From Mucilaginibacter myungsuensis (GTDB lineage: Bacteria > Bacteroidota > Bacteroidia > Sphingobacteriales > Sphingobacteriaceae), in NCBI RefSeq assembly GCF_015222005.1, contig NZ_JADFFL010000002.1, forward strand, positions 186,001 through 250,000: DNA of 64,000 bases. The letters run 5' to 3'. Below, in pieces: positions 54,223 through 61,993 of the stretch (positions are counted from its first letter, which is position 1; each line of letters opens with the position of its first letter). The translations under genes were made by a program, and so were the position numbers. The notes beneath the pieces are model-generated. The model did not search any database, was not told the DNA's origin, and saw only the letters and a list, made by a program, of their open reading frames with translations.

Positions 54223-55764
54223 TTACCCCGCCCAACCCTCTCTATCTAAACTCCTAAAATGTATCGCCTCGGCCAGGTGTTCTAACAGGATCTCTTCAGA
54301 CCCGGCCAGGTCGGCTATGGTGCGGGATACTTTCAGGATACGGTCGTAAGCGCGGGCGCTGAGGCCGAGTTTCTCCATGGCTTTTTTAAGCAGGGTTTGC
54401 CCGGCGGTGTTGATCTTGCAGACCTCGCGTACCATTTGGGGACTCATCTGCGCATTAGCGTGAAGCTCGGGTTTGCTACTGAAACGCTCTGTCTGGACCT
54501 CGCGGGCCTTAATCACACGTTCGCGGATCTGGTCGCTTTTTTCGGACAGGCGGTCTGATGCAAGCTCGTTAAAGTTTACCGGGGTAACTTCTACGTGCAG
54601 GTCTATGCGATCCAGCAATGGACCAGAAATTTTACTCAGATATTTTTGGACGGTCCCCGGTGGGCAGATGCATTCCTTCTCGGGGTGATTATAATATCCG
54701 CAAGGGCAGGGGTTCATACTGGCGATCAACATAAAACTGCTTGGATAATCTACCGTGAACTTGGCGCGGGATATGGTTACCCGGCGTTCCTCTAAAGGTT
54801 GGCGCATTACCTCTAAGGCAGTCCGTTTAAACTCGGGCAACTCATCCAGGAACAGTACTCCGTTGTGAGCCAGCGATATCTCGCCCGGCTGAGGGTTGCT
54901 CCCGCCACCGACGAGGGCTACGTCCGACACCGTATGGTGTGGGCTACGGAATGGCCTGGTGGTCACCAGCGCATCAGCGGCGGCCAGCTTGCCTGCTACC
55001 GAATGTATCTTGGTGGTCTCCAACGATTCATGCAGACTCAAGGGTGGCAATATCGACGGTAAGCGCTTGGCCAGCATGGTCTTACCCGCTCCCGGCGGAC
55101 CGATCAGTATCACGTTATGACCACCGGCCGCGGCTATTTCTAAAGCGCGTTTGATGTTCTCCTGACCGCGGACATCGCTAAAGTCGCTGTCGTAATTGCT
55201 TAGGCTATCATAAAACTCCTCGCGGGTGTTGACGATGGTGGGCTGCAATTTTTTATCGCCGTTGAAAAACTCGGCAACCTGGGTGATGTTCTCGACGCCG
55301 TAAACAGCAAGGTCATTCACAATTGCAGCTTCGCGGGCGTTCTGTATGGGTAGGATGAATCCTTTAAAACCCTCTTTACGAGCTTGGATAGCAATGGATA
55401 AAGCACCTTTGATGGGTTGCAGGCTGCCGTCTAAAGAAAGCTCGCCCATGATCAGGTATTTATCCAGCTCATCAGCTTCGATCTGTCCGGATGCGGCTAA
55501 GATGGCGGTGGCAATAGTAAGGTCATACGCCGAACCTTCTTTTTTGATATCGGCAGGGGCCATGTTCACCAGTATGCGCTGGCGGGGCATGCGTAAGTCG
55601 TTGGTTTGCAGGGCGGCCTCTACGCGCGACATTGATTCGCGAACGGCACTATCAGGCAGGCCCACTATAAAGTAATTTGGATTGCCGCCCGTAATATTTA
55701 CCTCGATGGTGATGGTTATAGCCTCTATCCCGTAAACGGCGCTCCCGAAAGTTTTAACTAACAA
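54223..55764 (-). CDS. YifB/ComM family Mg-chelatase-like AAA+ ATPase
   Basis: The 513-residue protein has an N-terminal Lon-protease-like ChlI domain ([20 protein letters not shown]), the AAA+ Walker [24 protein letters not shown] (Walker B), and a small cysteine cluster in [20 protein letters not shown]. In competent bacteria ComM is a branch-migration helicase that aids integration of foreign DNA. The same role here is inferred. No other competence genes lie beside it. Confidence 0.94.
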   Translation of the reverse strand: MLVKTFGSAVYGIEAITITIEVNITGGNPNYFIVGLPDSAVRESMSRVEAALQTNDLRMPRQRILVNMAPADIKKEGSAYDLTIATAILAASGQIEADELDKYLIMGELSLDGSLQPIKGALSIAIQARKEGFKGFILPIQNAREAAIVNDLAVYGVENITQVAEFFNGDKKLQPTIVNTREEFYDSLSNYDSDFSDVRGQENIKRALEIAAAGGHNVILIGPPGAGKTMLAKRLPSILPPLSLHESLETTKIHSVAGKLAAADALVTTRPFRSPHHTVSDVALVGGGSNPQPGEISLAHNGVLFLDELPEFKRTALEVMRQPLEERRVTISRAKFTVDYPSSFMLIASMNPCPCGYYNHPEKECICPPGTVQKYLSKISGPLLDRIDLHVEVTPVNFNELASDRLSEKSDQIRERVIKAREVQTERFSSKPELHANAQMSPQMVREVCKINTAGQTLLKKAMEKLGLSARAYDRILKVSRTIADLAGSEEILLEHLAEAIHFRSLDREGWAG

Positions 55765-56184
55765 TGTAATAAAGATTGATCAACGAAAGATAGACCCATT
55801 TTTGCAATTGCACAAACAAATAGCAAATTGGTTGCGAATTACACCACCGGCACCACCCCCGACCGGCCCCCTTAAACTCCCAAATTTACTGTGCGGAATT
55901 AATGCGCTAAATGCACGGTTTTGATCAAAAAAGTATGCATTTTTTGCGTTTTGTAAATTTTTTACAAAACGCGCAACCGATGGGTTGCGGGTGGGGTTTT
56001 TGGACGACCGAACGACCTCTGACCGGGCTGTCATGGTGAGCGTGTCGAACCATGGTGCGAAGGGGCTTGCCACCCTGCCAGGTCGCGACTGTGCATAGCG
56101 GTGAGCCCCCCACGTCACCCTTCGACAGGCTCAGGATGACCTGCCGCATGTTTACTTTTATTTGCTAAAATAATTAGAGATAAA
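55765..56184. repeat. Gene-free spacer with a GTCAT...ATGAC inverted repeat (56030-56140)
   Basis: GTCATGGTGAGCGTGTCGAA on the left is inverted as TTCGACAGGCTCAGGATGAC on the right, with mismatches. It is a typical Bacteroidota intergenic repeat. It lies at the border between the core gene comM and the A+T-rich accessory pair. Nothing else was recognised in the spacer. Confidence 0.6.
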
Positions 56185-56216
56185 TTTGCGGATGCCAAAT
56201 TCTTTTGTTATATTTG
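56185..56216 (+). promoter_or_regulatory. Strong Bacteroidota promoter upstream of the MazG/helicase module
   Basis: TTTG at 56185-56188 and TATATTTG at 56209-56216 with a 20-bp spacer match the -33/-7 consensus, the best promoter match I noted in the window. Transcription should begin near 56222, about 180 nt before the first start codon. Confidence 0.65.
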
Positions 56217-56217
56217 T

Positions 56218-56402
56218 ACGTGCCTCGAGGCCTTCGATGGCACGTGCCTGTTGCCCGGTTCCGGGGAGTGGGTGGTAAACTGGAAAATTTTCTTTATGTG
56301 ATTTAACCAGTCATCTATGATAGGATGTTTGAATCTGTAAATAACCTCCAGAAGGTCTCGTAATTTAATAAGTTGTTTACTTTTACATAGATTTATAAGT
56401 GT
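56218..56402 (+). ncRNA. Candidate structured leader or small RNA
   Basis: The transcript from the preceding promoter would begin within or next to a stable stem: ACGTGCC-TCGA with TCGA-T-GGCACGT (56218-56245). A CCCGG/CCGGG stem (56254-56265), ACTGG/CCAGT (56279-56311) and CATC-TAT/ATA-GGATG (about 56312-56327) follow. I cannot match it to SRP, 6S, tmRNA or RNase P RNA. It may be an untranslated leader of the operon or a separate RNA. The first stem partly overlaps the predicted transcription start, so its exact 5' end is uncertain. Confidence 0.35.
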
Positions 56403-56732
56403 ATGAGTGAACTCCGCGATCTTCAAAAAATATTAATTGACTTCCGAGATGAACGCGATTGGGCGCAATTTCATAACGCTAAAGATTTAGCTCTTGCTTT
56501 ATCTATCGAGGCGTCTGAGTTGAACGAGTTATTTCTTTGGAAAAAAGCTGAAGAAGCAAATATAGAAAAGGTTAAAGACGAGCTGGCCGATGTGATTGGC
56601 TATGCACTATTACTGGCTGAAAAGTACGACATAGATATCAGACAAATAGTTGTAGATAAAGTAAAAAAGAACGGTGAAAAGTACCCTGTGAATAAAGCCA
56701 AAGGAAACGCTAAAAAATATAACGAGTTATGA
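56403..56732 (+). CDS. MazG-like nucleotide pyrophosphohydrolase
   Basis: The 109-residue all-alpha NTP pyrophosphatase has the metal-binding pattern ExxE...ExxD: Glu36-Glu39 (IEASELNE) and Glu60-Asp63 (DELADVIGYALLLAEKY). It should hydrolyse a (d)NTP to the monophosphate and pyrophosphate. It resembles the small RS21-C6/dCTPase-like group. Its TGA overlaps the ATG of the next gene (ATGA), so the two are translationally coupled and probably work together. The gene is A+T rich compared with flanking core genes, a sign of transfer. Confidence 0.9.
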   Translation: MSELRDLQKILIDFRDERDWAQFHNAKDLALALSIEASELNELFLWKKAEEANIEKVKDELADVIGYALLLAEKYDIDIRQIVVDKVKKNGEKYPVNKAKGNAKKYNEL

Positions 56733-58921
56733 CAAATGATAATTCGTTTCAAGTTAGAAAGTATGATTTTGGACCTGGCTTATTTAACGATTTCCAAAAC
56801 GTTCATTATGCCAAAGACCTTTGGCCGATCGTATACATACTGAGTGATGGTAAAGTAAAAGAAGCTTACGTTGGTGAAACAACTGATACTTACGCTCGTA
56901 TGAGTACTCACCTAAATAGTCCAACGAAAAAGCTTCTATCTACTGTCCATTTGATCAGCAGTGATAAATTTAATAAGTCCGCAACACTCGATATCGAATC
57001 AAATCTAATTAAGTACATATCCGGGGATGGGCAATATCAATTATTAAACGGCAATGTTGGTTTAGCGAATCACAATTATTATCAAAAGAAAGAGGTTTAC
57101 TGGGATATCTTTAAATCCATCTGGAATAAACTTAGGGCCGAAGGAATTACTAAACATTCCATCGAACACATTGATAATTCAGACCTATTTAAGTATTCGC
57201 CGTATAAAAGTCTGACCGTAGAGCAAAGAGAAGGTCTGTTGATCATCCTTAAAGGTCTGTTAAGTACGAGCATCAAAAATATCGTTGTGAACGGCGGCGC
57301 CGGTACCGGAAAAACGATCTTAGCGGTATTTCTTTTTAAACTGCTAAATACTAACAACGAAGATTTCAATTTTAAAGAGTTTGGGGATGATGAAACGGAA
57401 TTTATTCAAACTGTCCTTGAGTTAAAGAAAAGATACCCCGCTCCTCGGATGGCTTTGGTAGTCCCAATGGCTTCATTTAGAAAAACTTTGCAGAAAGTCT
57501 TTAAAAACATAAAAGGGCTTAAGTCAAGCATGGTTATAGGGCCCGCCGATCTGGCAAAGAATAATTTTGATATCGTTTTGGTGGACGAGTCGCATCGTTT
57601 AAGAAGAAGGACTAACCTGGGTGCGTATTTTGGGGCCTTCGATATAGTTAATCAAAGATTAAGTTTAGACAAATATGATTCTACGGAATTAGATTGGGTC
57701 ATAAAACAGTCCGACAAAGCGATACTGTTTTACGATGAACGTCAGTCCGTATCGCCCTCCGACGTTAGGAAAAACGAATTTGACAAGTTAAGGCTGCTGC
57801 CTTCAACTAAAGTCGAGTACCTAAAATCACAGTTCAGGGTAAAAGGTGGTAATGGTTATGTGGATTATATCGACAAGTTACTAAAGAGCCAGCTAAAGAG
57901 ATCCGACAAAATTTATAACTCTAAAGATTATGAATTTGTCCTGTTTGATTCTATCGAAGATATGTTAAAAGAGATCAAACTTAGGGACGCTGAAAATGGG
58001 TTATCGCGAATGGTGGCCGGTTATTCTTGGGAATGGAAATCGAAAAACGACAAGACAGTAAAAGATATACATATTGGCAATGTAAGTCTGCAGTGGAATA
58101 GCGTTTCTGAAGACTATATAAATTCTCCGAATGCGTTAAATGAAGTTGGATGTATACATACTACTCAAGGTTATGATCTTAACTACACAGGTGTGATATT
58201 AGGGAATGAGATCACGTACAATAAGGCAACCGGAGAGATAGAGGTTTTAAGGGAAAATTATTTCGACAAAAGAGGTACCCCGTCGAAAAACGACCCTTCC
58301 AATTTAAAAGATTTCATTATAAATATCTACAAGACCATCATGCTACGGGGCATTAAAGGGACATATGTTTATGTGTGTGATAAAAATTTAAGAGAATATT
58401 TTGCCGAGCATATCGAGAAATACGCTACAGTAAAGGCAGTTACTTATATTGATTATCAGAGCGTCATCCCATTTGTGAACGCTATACCTGTTTATGATCT
58501 TAAAGCAGCAGCGGGTGGTTTTAGTGAACTACAAATGATCGACGAGGAAGATCTGGATTGGATCGAAATACCTGCACGGTATAAACCGTCTAATGATCTT
58601 TTTGCATGTATCGTTGTTGGCGAGTCAATGAATAAAATCATTCCAAATGGGTCTGTTTGCCTATTCAGAAAAGATAATGGCGGTTCTCGCAATGGCAAGA
58701 TAGTGTTAGTTGAGTCGAGCAGCATTCGAGATAAAGAATTTGGATCAGGGTTTACCGTTAAAGAATATTTCAGTACTAAAAAGGTGGAAGATGATCAATG
58801 GGAGCATCAATCGATAATCTTAAAACCCAGATCTCACGACAGCAAATACCGTGATATTGTATTATCGGATGAAGAACTAACGGACTTTAAGGTTAGAGGC
58901 ATTTTTGAATGTGTGCTATAG
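56729..58921 (+). CDS. GIY-YIG nuclease - Schlafen-group-3/DUF2075 helicase - S24 peptidase fusion protein
   Basis: The 730-residue protein has three parts. Residues 30-115 look like a GIY-YIG nuclease: VYI (35-37), AYVG (46-49), Arg57, His61 and Glu90 in TLDIESNLI. Residues 165-590 form a P-loop helicase of the DUF2075 type: Walker A GGAGTGKT (189-196), Walker B VLVDESH (283-289), HTTQGYDLNYTGVILG (477-492), and MLRGIKGTYVYVCD (538-551), an SF1 motif VI. Residues 590-730 resemble a LexA/CI-type S24 peptidase: a possible Ala595-Gly596 cleavage site in AAAGGFSEL, the serine in GESM (Ser633), NGKIVLVE, and Lys678 in FTVKEY. No HTH DNA-binding domain was seen. The gene is A+T rich and coupled to the MazG-like gene. 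I infer a damage- or phage-responsive function; nothing here proves it. Confidence 0.85.
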   Translation: MTNDNSFQVRKYDFGPGLFNDFQNVHYAKDLWPIVYILSDGKVKEAYVGETTDTYARMSTHLNSPTKKLLSTVHLISSDKFNKSATLDIESNLIKYISGDGQYQLLNGNVGLANHNYYQKKEVYWDIFKSIWNKLRAEGITKHSIEHIDNSDLFKYSPYKSLTVEQREGLLIILKGLLSTSIKNIVVNGGAGTGKTILAVFLFKLLNTNNEDFNFKEFGDDETEFIQTVLELKKRYPAPRMALVVPMASFRKTLQKVFKNIKGLKSSMVIGPADLAKNNFDIVLVDESHRLRRRTNLGAYFGAFDIVNQRLSLDKYDSTELDWVIKQSDKAILFYDERQSVSPSDVRKNEFDKLRLLPSTKVEYLKSQFRVKGGNGYVDYIDKLLKSQLKRSDKIYNSKDYEFVLFDSIEDMLKEIKLRDAENGLSRMVAGYSWEWKSKNDKTVKDIHIGNVSLQWNSVSEDYINSPNALNEVGCIHTTQGYDLNYTGVILGNEITYNKATGEIEVLRENYFDKRGTPSKNDPSNLKDFIINIYKTIMLRGIKGTYVYVCDKNLREYFAEHIEKYATVKAVTYIDYQSVIPFVNAIPVYDLKAAAGGFSELQMIDEEDLDWIEIPARYKPSNDLFACIVVGESMNKIIPNGSVCLFRKDNGGSRNGKIVLVESSSIRDKEFGSGFTVKEYFSTKKVEDDQWEHQSIILKPRSHDSKYRDIVLSDEELTDFKVRGIFECVL

Positions 58922-59005
58922 TTTTTCTCTAAACAATGTTCCCATTTTGGCATGAATAAATAGCATTGAGCAAAGAGATAGCGTTCACCTGACTAAATAA
59001 CCTAC

Positions 59006-59488
59006 TCAACTCACTGAGATGAAATATCGTTTCCTGATCATCCACTTTTTTCCGTTTCGTTCTAAAAGGACGATATGCTCTGATAAGCCACCCTTAGAAC
59101 TAAATTTAAGAGTCCCGCATACAGCTTTATCCCCAGAGCGAGAAAAGATCACCGGCGAAAAAATTAGACTTCTGACATTTCCCCCTTTTTGACCGGAATG
59201 CTTTTTCACAAAAACGGGATCAAGTTCGCCGACAACGATATTGGCCGTATCTATGGAAGTTAAGAACTCCATCCATTCCAAGTCCAGAGAATCGCGAACT
59301 CTCAATTCCATCCCGTGAGGGTGCTGAAAATCAAATTTGTTCATCGAGGCTTTAGATAACTTGCTAACTACATTTATTTTCTGATCAAGATCCTTAAGAA
59401 TAGCGTCGTAAACTTTAACGTCCTCTGTTTGGCAAAAAGCATTAGTGCTTAGTATTATGAATGTAAGGAATATTATAGCCCGGCCCAT
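59006..59488 (-). CDS. Small secreted protein of unknown function
   Basis: From ATG 59488 the 160-residue protein has a signal peptide (RAIIFLTFIILSTNAFCQ) and a mixed soluble domain with FSPVIFSRSGDKAVCGTLKFS and IVLLERNGKKWMIRKRYF. The latter resembles the strand pattern of small NTF2-like or lipocalin-like proteins but matches no family I can name. It is convergent with the helicase fusion gene and equally A+T rich, so it may belong to the same transferred patch. The longer frame to 59536 precedes the signal peptide and is unlikely. Confidence 0.6.
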   Translation of the reverse strand: MGRAIIFLTFIILSTNAFCQTEDVKVYDAILKDLDQKINVVSKLSKASMNKFDFQHPHGMELRVRDSLDLEWMEFLTSIDTANIVVGELDPVFVKKHSGQKGGNVRSLIFSPVIFSRSGDKAVCGTLKFSSKGGLSEHIVLLERNGKKWMIRKRYFISVS

Positions 59489-59642
59489 TTGTGTTTGCAA
59501 ACTTTTATTTGAAGATAGTTCATTCCTTTCGAGCATTCAACACAGTACTACATACATTCTCCCAAAACAAATTTTGCTAAATCATTTCAGCAAGCTAAAT
59601 TTATTTTATAAGTTAGCGGCACCGATACATTAAACCTACAGC

Positions 59643-61907
59643 ATGAAGAAAATTTTTATAGCCTTACTGACCCTTTGCGCGGTGTCCCGAACGCAGGCGC
59701 AAGACTTGGTGAAATATGTGAACACCCTGCAGGGAACGGATTCTAACTTCGGCCTGTCTTACGGCAGTACTTACCCTACCGTTGGTCTGCCGTTCGGCGA
59801 GCACTTTTATTCGCCGCAGACCGGCAAGAACGGCGACGGCTGGAAATATCAGTACACGGCCAAAACTATCCGTGGTTTTCAGCAGGTGCATCAGTGCAGC
59901 CCGTGGATGGGCGATTACAACGTTTTCTCGCTGATGCCGATCGAGGGTGAGTTGCGCGTGAACGAGGATAAACGCGCGTCGGCCTTTAAGCACGAGAACG
60001 AGATAGCCAAACCATCGTACTATAAAGTGAAGTTCGATAACGGCATTACTACCGAGATATCGCCGGTGGAGCGTGGTTCGCACATGCGTTTCACGTTCAG
60101 CGGAGCGGGCGATGCTTATTTGGTGTTCGATGGTTTTTTAAAAGAGTGCGATCTGCAGATCATCCCCGAGCAGCGTAAGATAGTCGGCTATGTTAAGAAC
60201 GGTACTTTTATCCCCGGCACTTTCAAGGGGCATTTTGTGATCCAGTTCGATAAACCGTTTGTTAGATACGGCACGTATGCGGGTAAAGATCAGGCGATCA
60301 CTAAAGACAGCAAGACCAGCAAAGGCACGGGCGTTGGTGCGTATCTGCAATTTAAGAAAGGGTCGGTAGTGCAGGCCAAAATGGCATCGTCGTATATCTC
60401 GCCCGAGCAAGCGCAACTTAACCTGGATACCGAGCTGGGCAAATACACCAAGCTGGACGATACCAAAAAAGCTGCCGATGCCGTGTGGAATAAACTGTTA
60501 GGCCGCATTGCGGTAGAAGGCGGCACCGAAGAAGAAAAGGCTACGTTCTATTCCTGCTTCTTCCGCTCTAACCTGTTCTCGCGCAAGTTTTACGATATCA
60601 ACAAAGAGGGCAAGCCATATTATTATAGTCCGTATGACGAGAAGATCCACGAGGGCTATATGTACACCGACAATGGCTTTTGGGATACCTTCCGCACGCA
60701 ATTCCCGCTGGATAATATCATCCACCCCGAGCAGCAGGGTCGCTACATGCAAAGTCTGTTAGATGCGCAAAAGCAAGCCGGCTTTTTCCCTACCTGGTCT
60801 AACCCGGGTATGTCGGGCGTGATGTTGGGTAACCATGCTATCTCTTTATTAACTGACGCCTGGGCAAAGGGCGTCCGCAACTTCGACCCGAAACAAGCTT
60901 TAGAAGCCTACTATCACGAAACCACCAACAAAGGCTGGTGGGGCGGTTCTAACGGCCGCGAAGGTTGGAAAGAATATTTTGCCTTAGGCTTTGTGCCCGT
61001 TGGCGAGGTTTACGAGAGTGCCGCCAAAACCCTGGAGTATGCTTACGACGATTTTTGCGCCTACAACCTGGCCAAAATGACGGGTAACGACTTTTACATG
61101 AATATCTACGCCCGCCAAATGTATAACTACCGCAATATGTTCGACCCCCAAGTAGGCTTTATGCGCGGCCGCCTGCCGGATGGCACTTGGCGCCCCGATT
61201 TTGACCCGATCGAGTGGGGTGGTCCGTTCACCGAGGGCAACTCGTGGCAGTACTCGTGGTCGGTGTTTCAGGATGTGGCCGGTTTGGCTAACCTAATGGG
61301 CGGCGAAAAGAAATTTGCCGAAAAGCTGGATACCTTCTTCAGCATGCCAAGCAGCTTTAAAGTAGGCAGCTACAAGCAAGAGATACACGAGATGAAGGAG
61401 ATGGTGATCGCCAACATGGGCCAATACGCGCATGGCAACCAGCCTTGTATGCACGTGGCTTACCTGTATAACTATGCCCGCCAACCGTGGAAAAGCCAGG
61501 CTAAAGCCCGCGAGGTGATGGAAAAACTATACAACGCCACTCCAAAAGGTTTCCCGGGTGATGAGGACCAAGGCGCCATGTCATCATGGTATGTGATCAG
61601 TGCCATGGGTCTGTACAGCGTTTGCCCGGGTACGGATCAGTACGTGCTGGGCAGCCCTATATTTAATAAAACCACCATCACTTTAGAGAACGGTAAAAAG
61701 TTCACCATTGTGGCTAATAACAACAGCAAAAAGAATGTCTACATCAAGTCGGCCACGCTGAATGGCAAGCCGTTGAACCATAACTTTATCACCCACGCCG
61801 ATCTGATCAACGGTGGCGAAATGGTGTTCGAGATGAGCAATACGCCAAACACATCACGCGGTATCGCGGATGAGGATAAGCCGTTCTCGTTATCGAAAGC
61901 TAATTAG
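59643..61907 (+). CDS. GH92 family glycoside hydrolase (alpha-mannosidase type)
   Basis: The 754-residue exported enzyme starts with a signal peptide (IFIALLTLCAVSRTQAQ). It then has the GH92 N-terminal sandwich (LVKYVNTLQGTDSNFGLSYG, YPTVGLPFG) and an (alpha/alpha)6 barrel: YTDNGFWDTFRTQFPL, GGSNGREGWKEYFALGFVP, EWGGPFTEGNSWQYSW, and the acidic active-site loop GDEDQGAMSSWYVISAMGLY. Known members are calcium-dependent exo-alpha-mannosidases acting on N-glycans or yeast mannan. Linkage specificity cannot be read. No SusCD pair is adjacent. Confidence 0.94.
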   Translation: MKKIFIALLTLCAVSRTQAQDLVKYVNTLQGTDSNFGLSYGSTYPTVGLPFGEHFYSPQTGKNGDGWKYQYTAKTIRGFQQVHQCSPWMGDYNVFSLMPIEGELRVNEDKRASAFKHENEIAKPSYYKVKFDNGITTEISPVERGSHMRFTFSGAGDAYLVFDGFLKECDLQIIPEQRKIVGYVKNGTFIPGTFKGHFVIQFDKPFVRYGTYAGKDQAITKDSKTSKGTGVGAYLQFKKGSVVQAKMASSYISPEQAQLNLDTELGKYTKLDDTKKAADAVWNKLLGRIAVEGGTEEEKATFYSCFFRSNLFSRKFYDINKEGKPYYYSPYDEKIHEGYMYTDNGFWDTFRTQFPLDNIIHPEQQGRYMQSLLDAQKQAGFFPTWSNPGMSGVMLGNHAISLLTDAWAKGVRNFDPKQALEAYYHETTNKGWWGGSNGREGWKEYFALGFVPVGEVYESAAKTLEYAYDDFCAYNLAKMTGNDFYMNIYARQMYNYRNMFDPQVGFMRGRLPDGTWRPDFDPIEWGGPFTEGNSWQYSWSVFQDVAGLANLMGGEKKFAEKLDTFFSMPSSFKVGSYKQEIHEMKEMVIANMGQYAHGNQPCMHVAYLYNYARQPWKSQAKAREVMEKLYNATPKGFPGDEDQGAMSSWYVISAMGLYSVCPGTDQYVLGSPIFNKTTITLENGKKFTIVANNNSKKNVYIKSATLNGKPLNHNFITHADLINGGEMVFEMSNTPNTSRGIADEDKPFSLSKAN

Positions 61908-61957
61908 TCCTACGTGCAGATTTAACATTCTCTTGATCTGAATGATGTATTTTTACG

Positions 61958-61986
61958 TCAGCGCAAAGCCCAATACTTTGCGCTGA
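61958..61986 (+). terminator. Hairpin between the GH92 and phosphatase genes, abutting the next start codon
   Basis: TCAGCGCAAAG (61958-61968) and CTTTGCGCTGA (61976-61986) form a perfect 11-bp stem, followed by TGTTTTC and the ATG at 61994. It could end GH92 transcription or control translation of the phosphatase gene. Confidence 0.6.
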
Positions 61987-61993
61987 TGTTTTC

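Noticed and set aside
56218..56402. SRP, tmRNA, 6S or RNase P RNA
   Set aside because: The conserved GGAA tetraloop region, tmRNA TPsiC-like end and RNase P core motifs were looked for and not found.
56208..56426. 72-residue reverse-strand ORF over the leader of the MazG/helicase module
   Set aside because: It overlaps a strong forward promoter, the stem loops and the start of the MazG gene, and shows no domain features; more likely chance.
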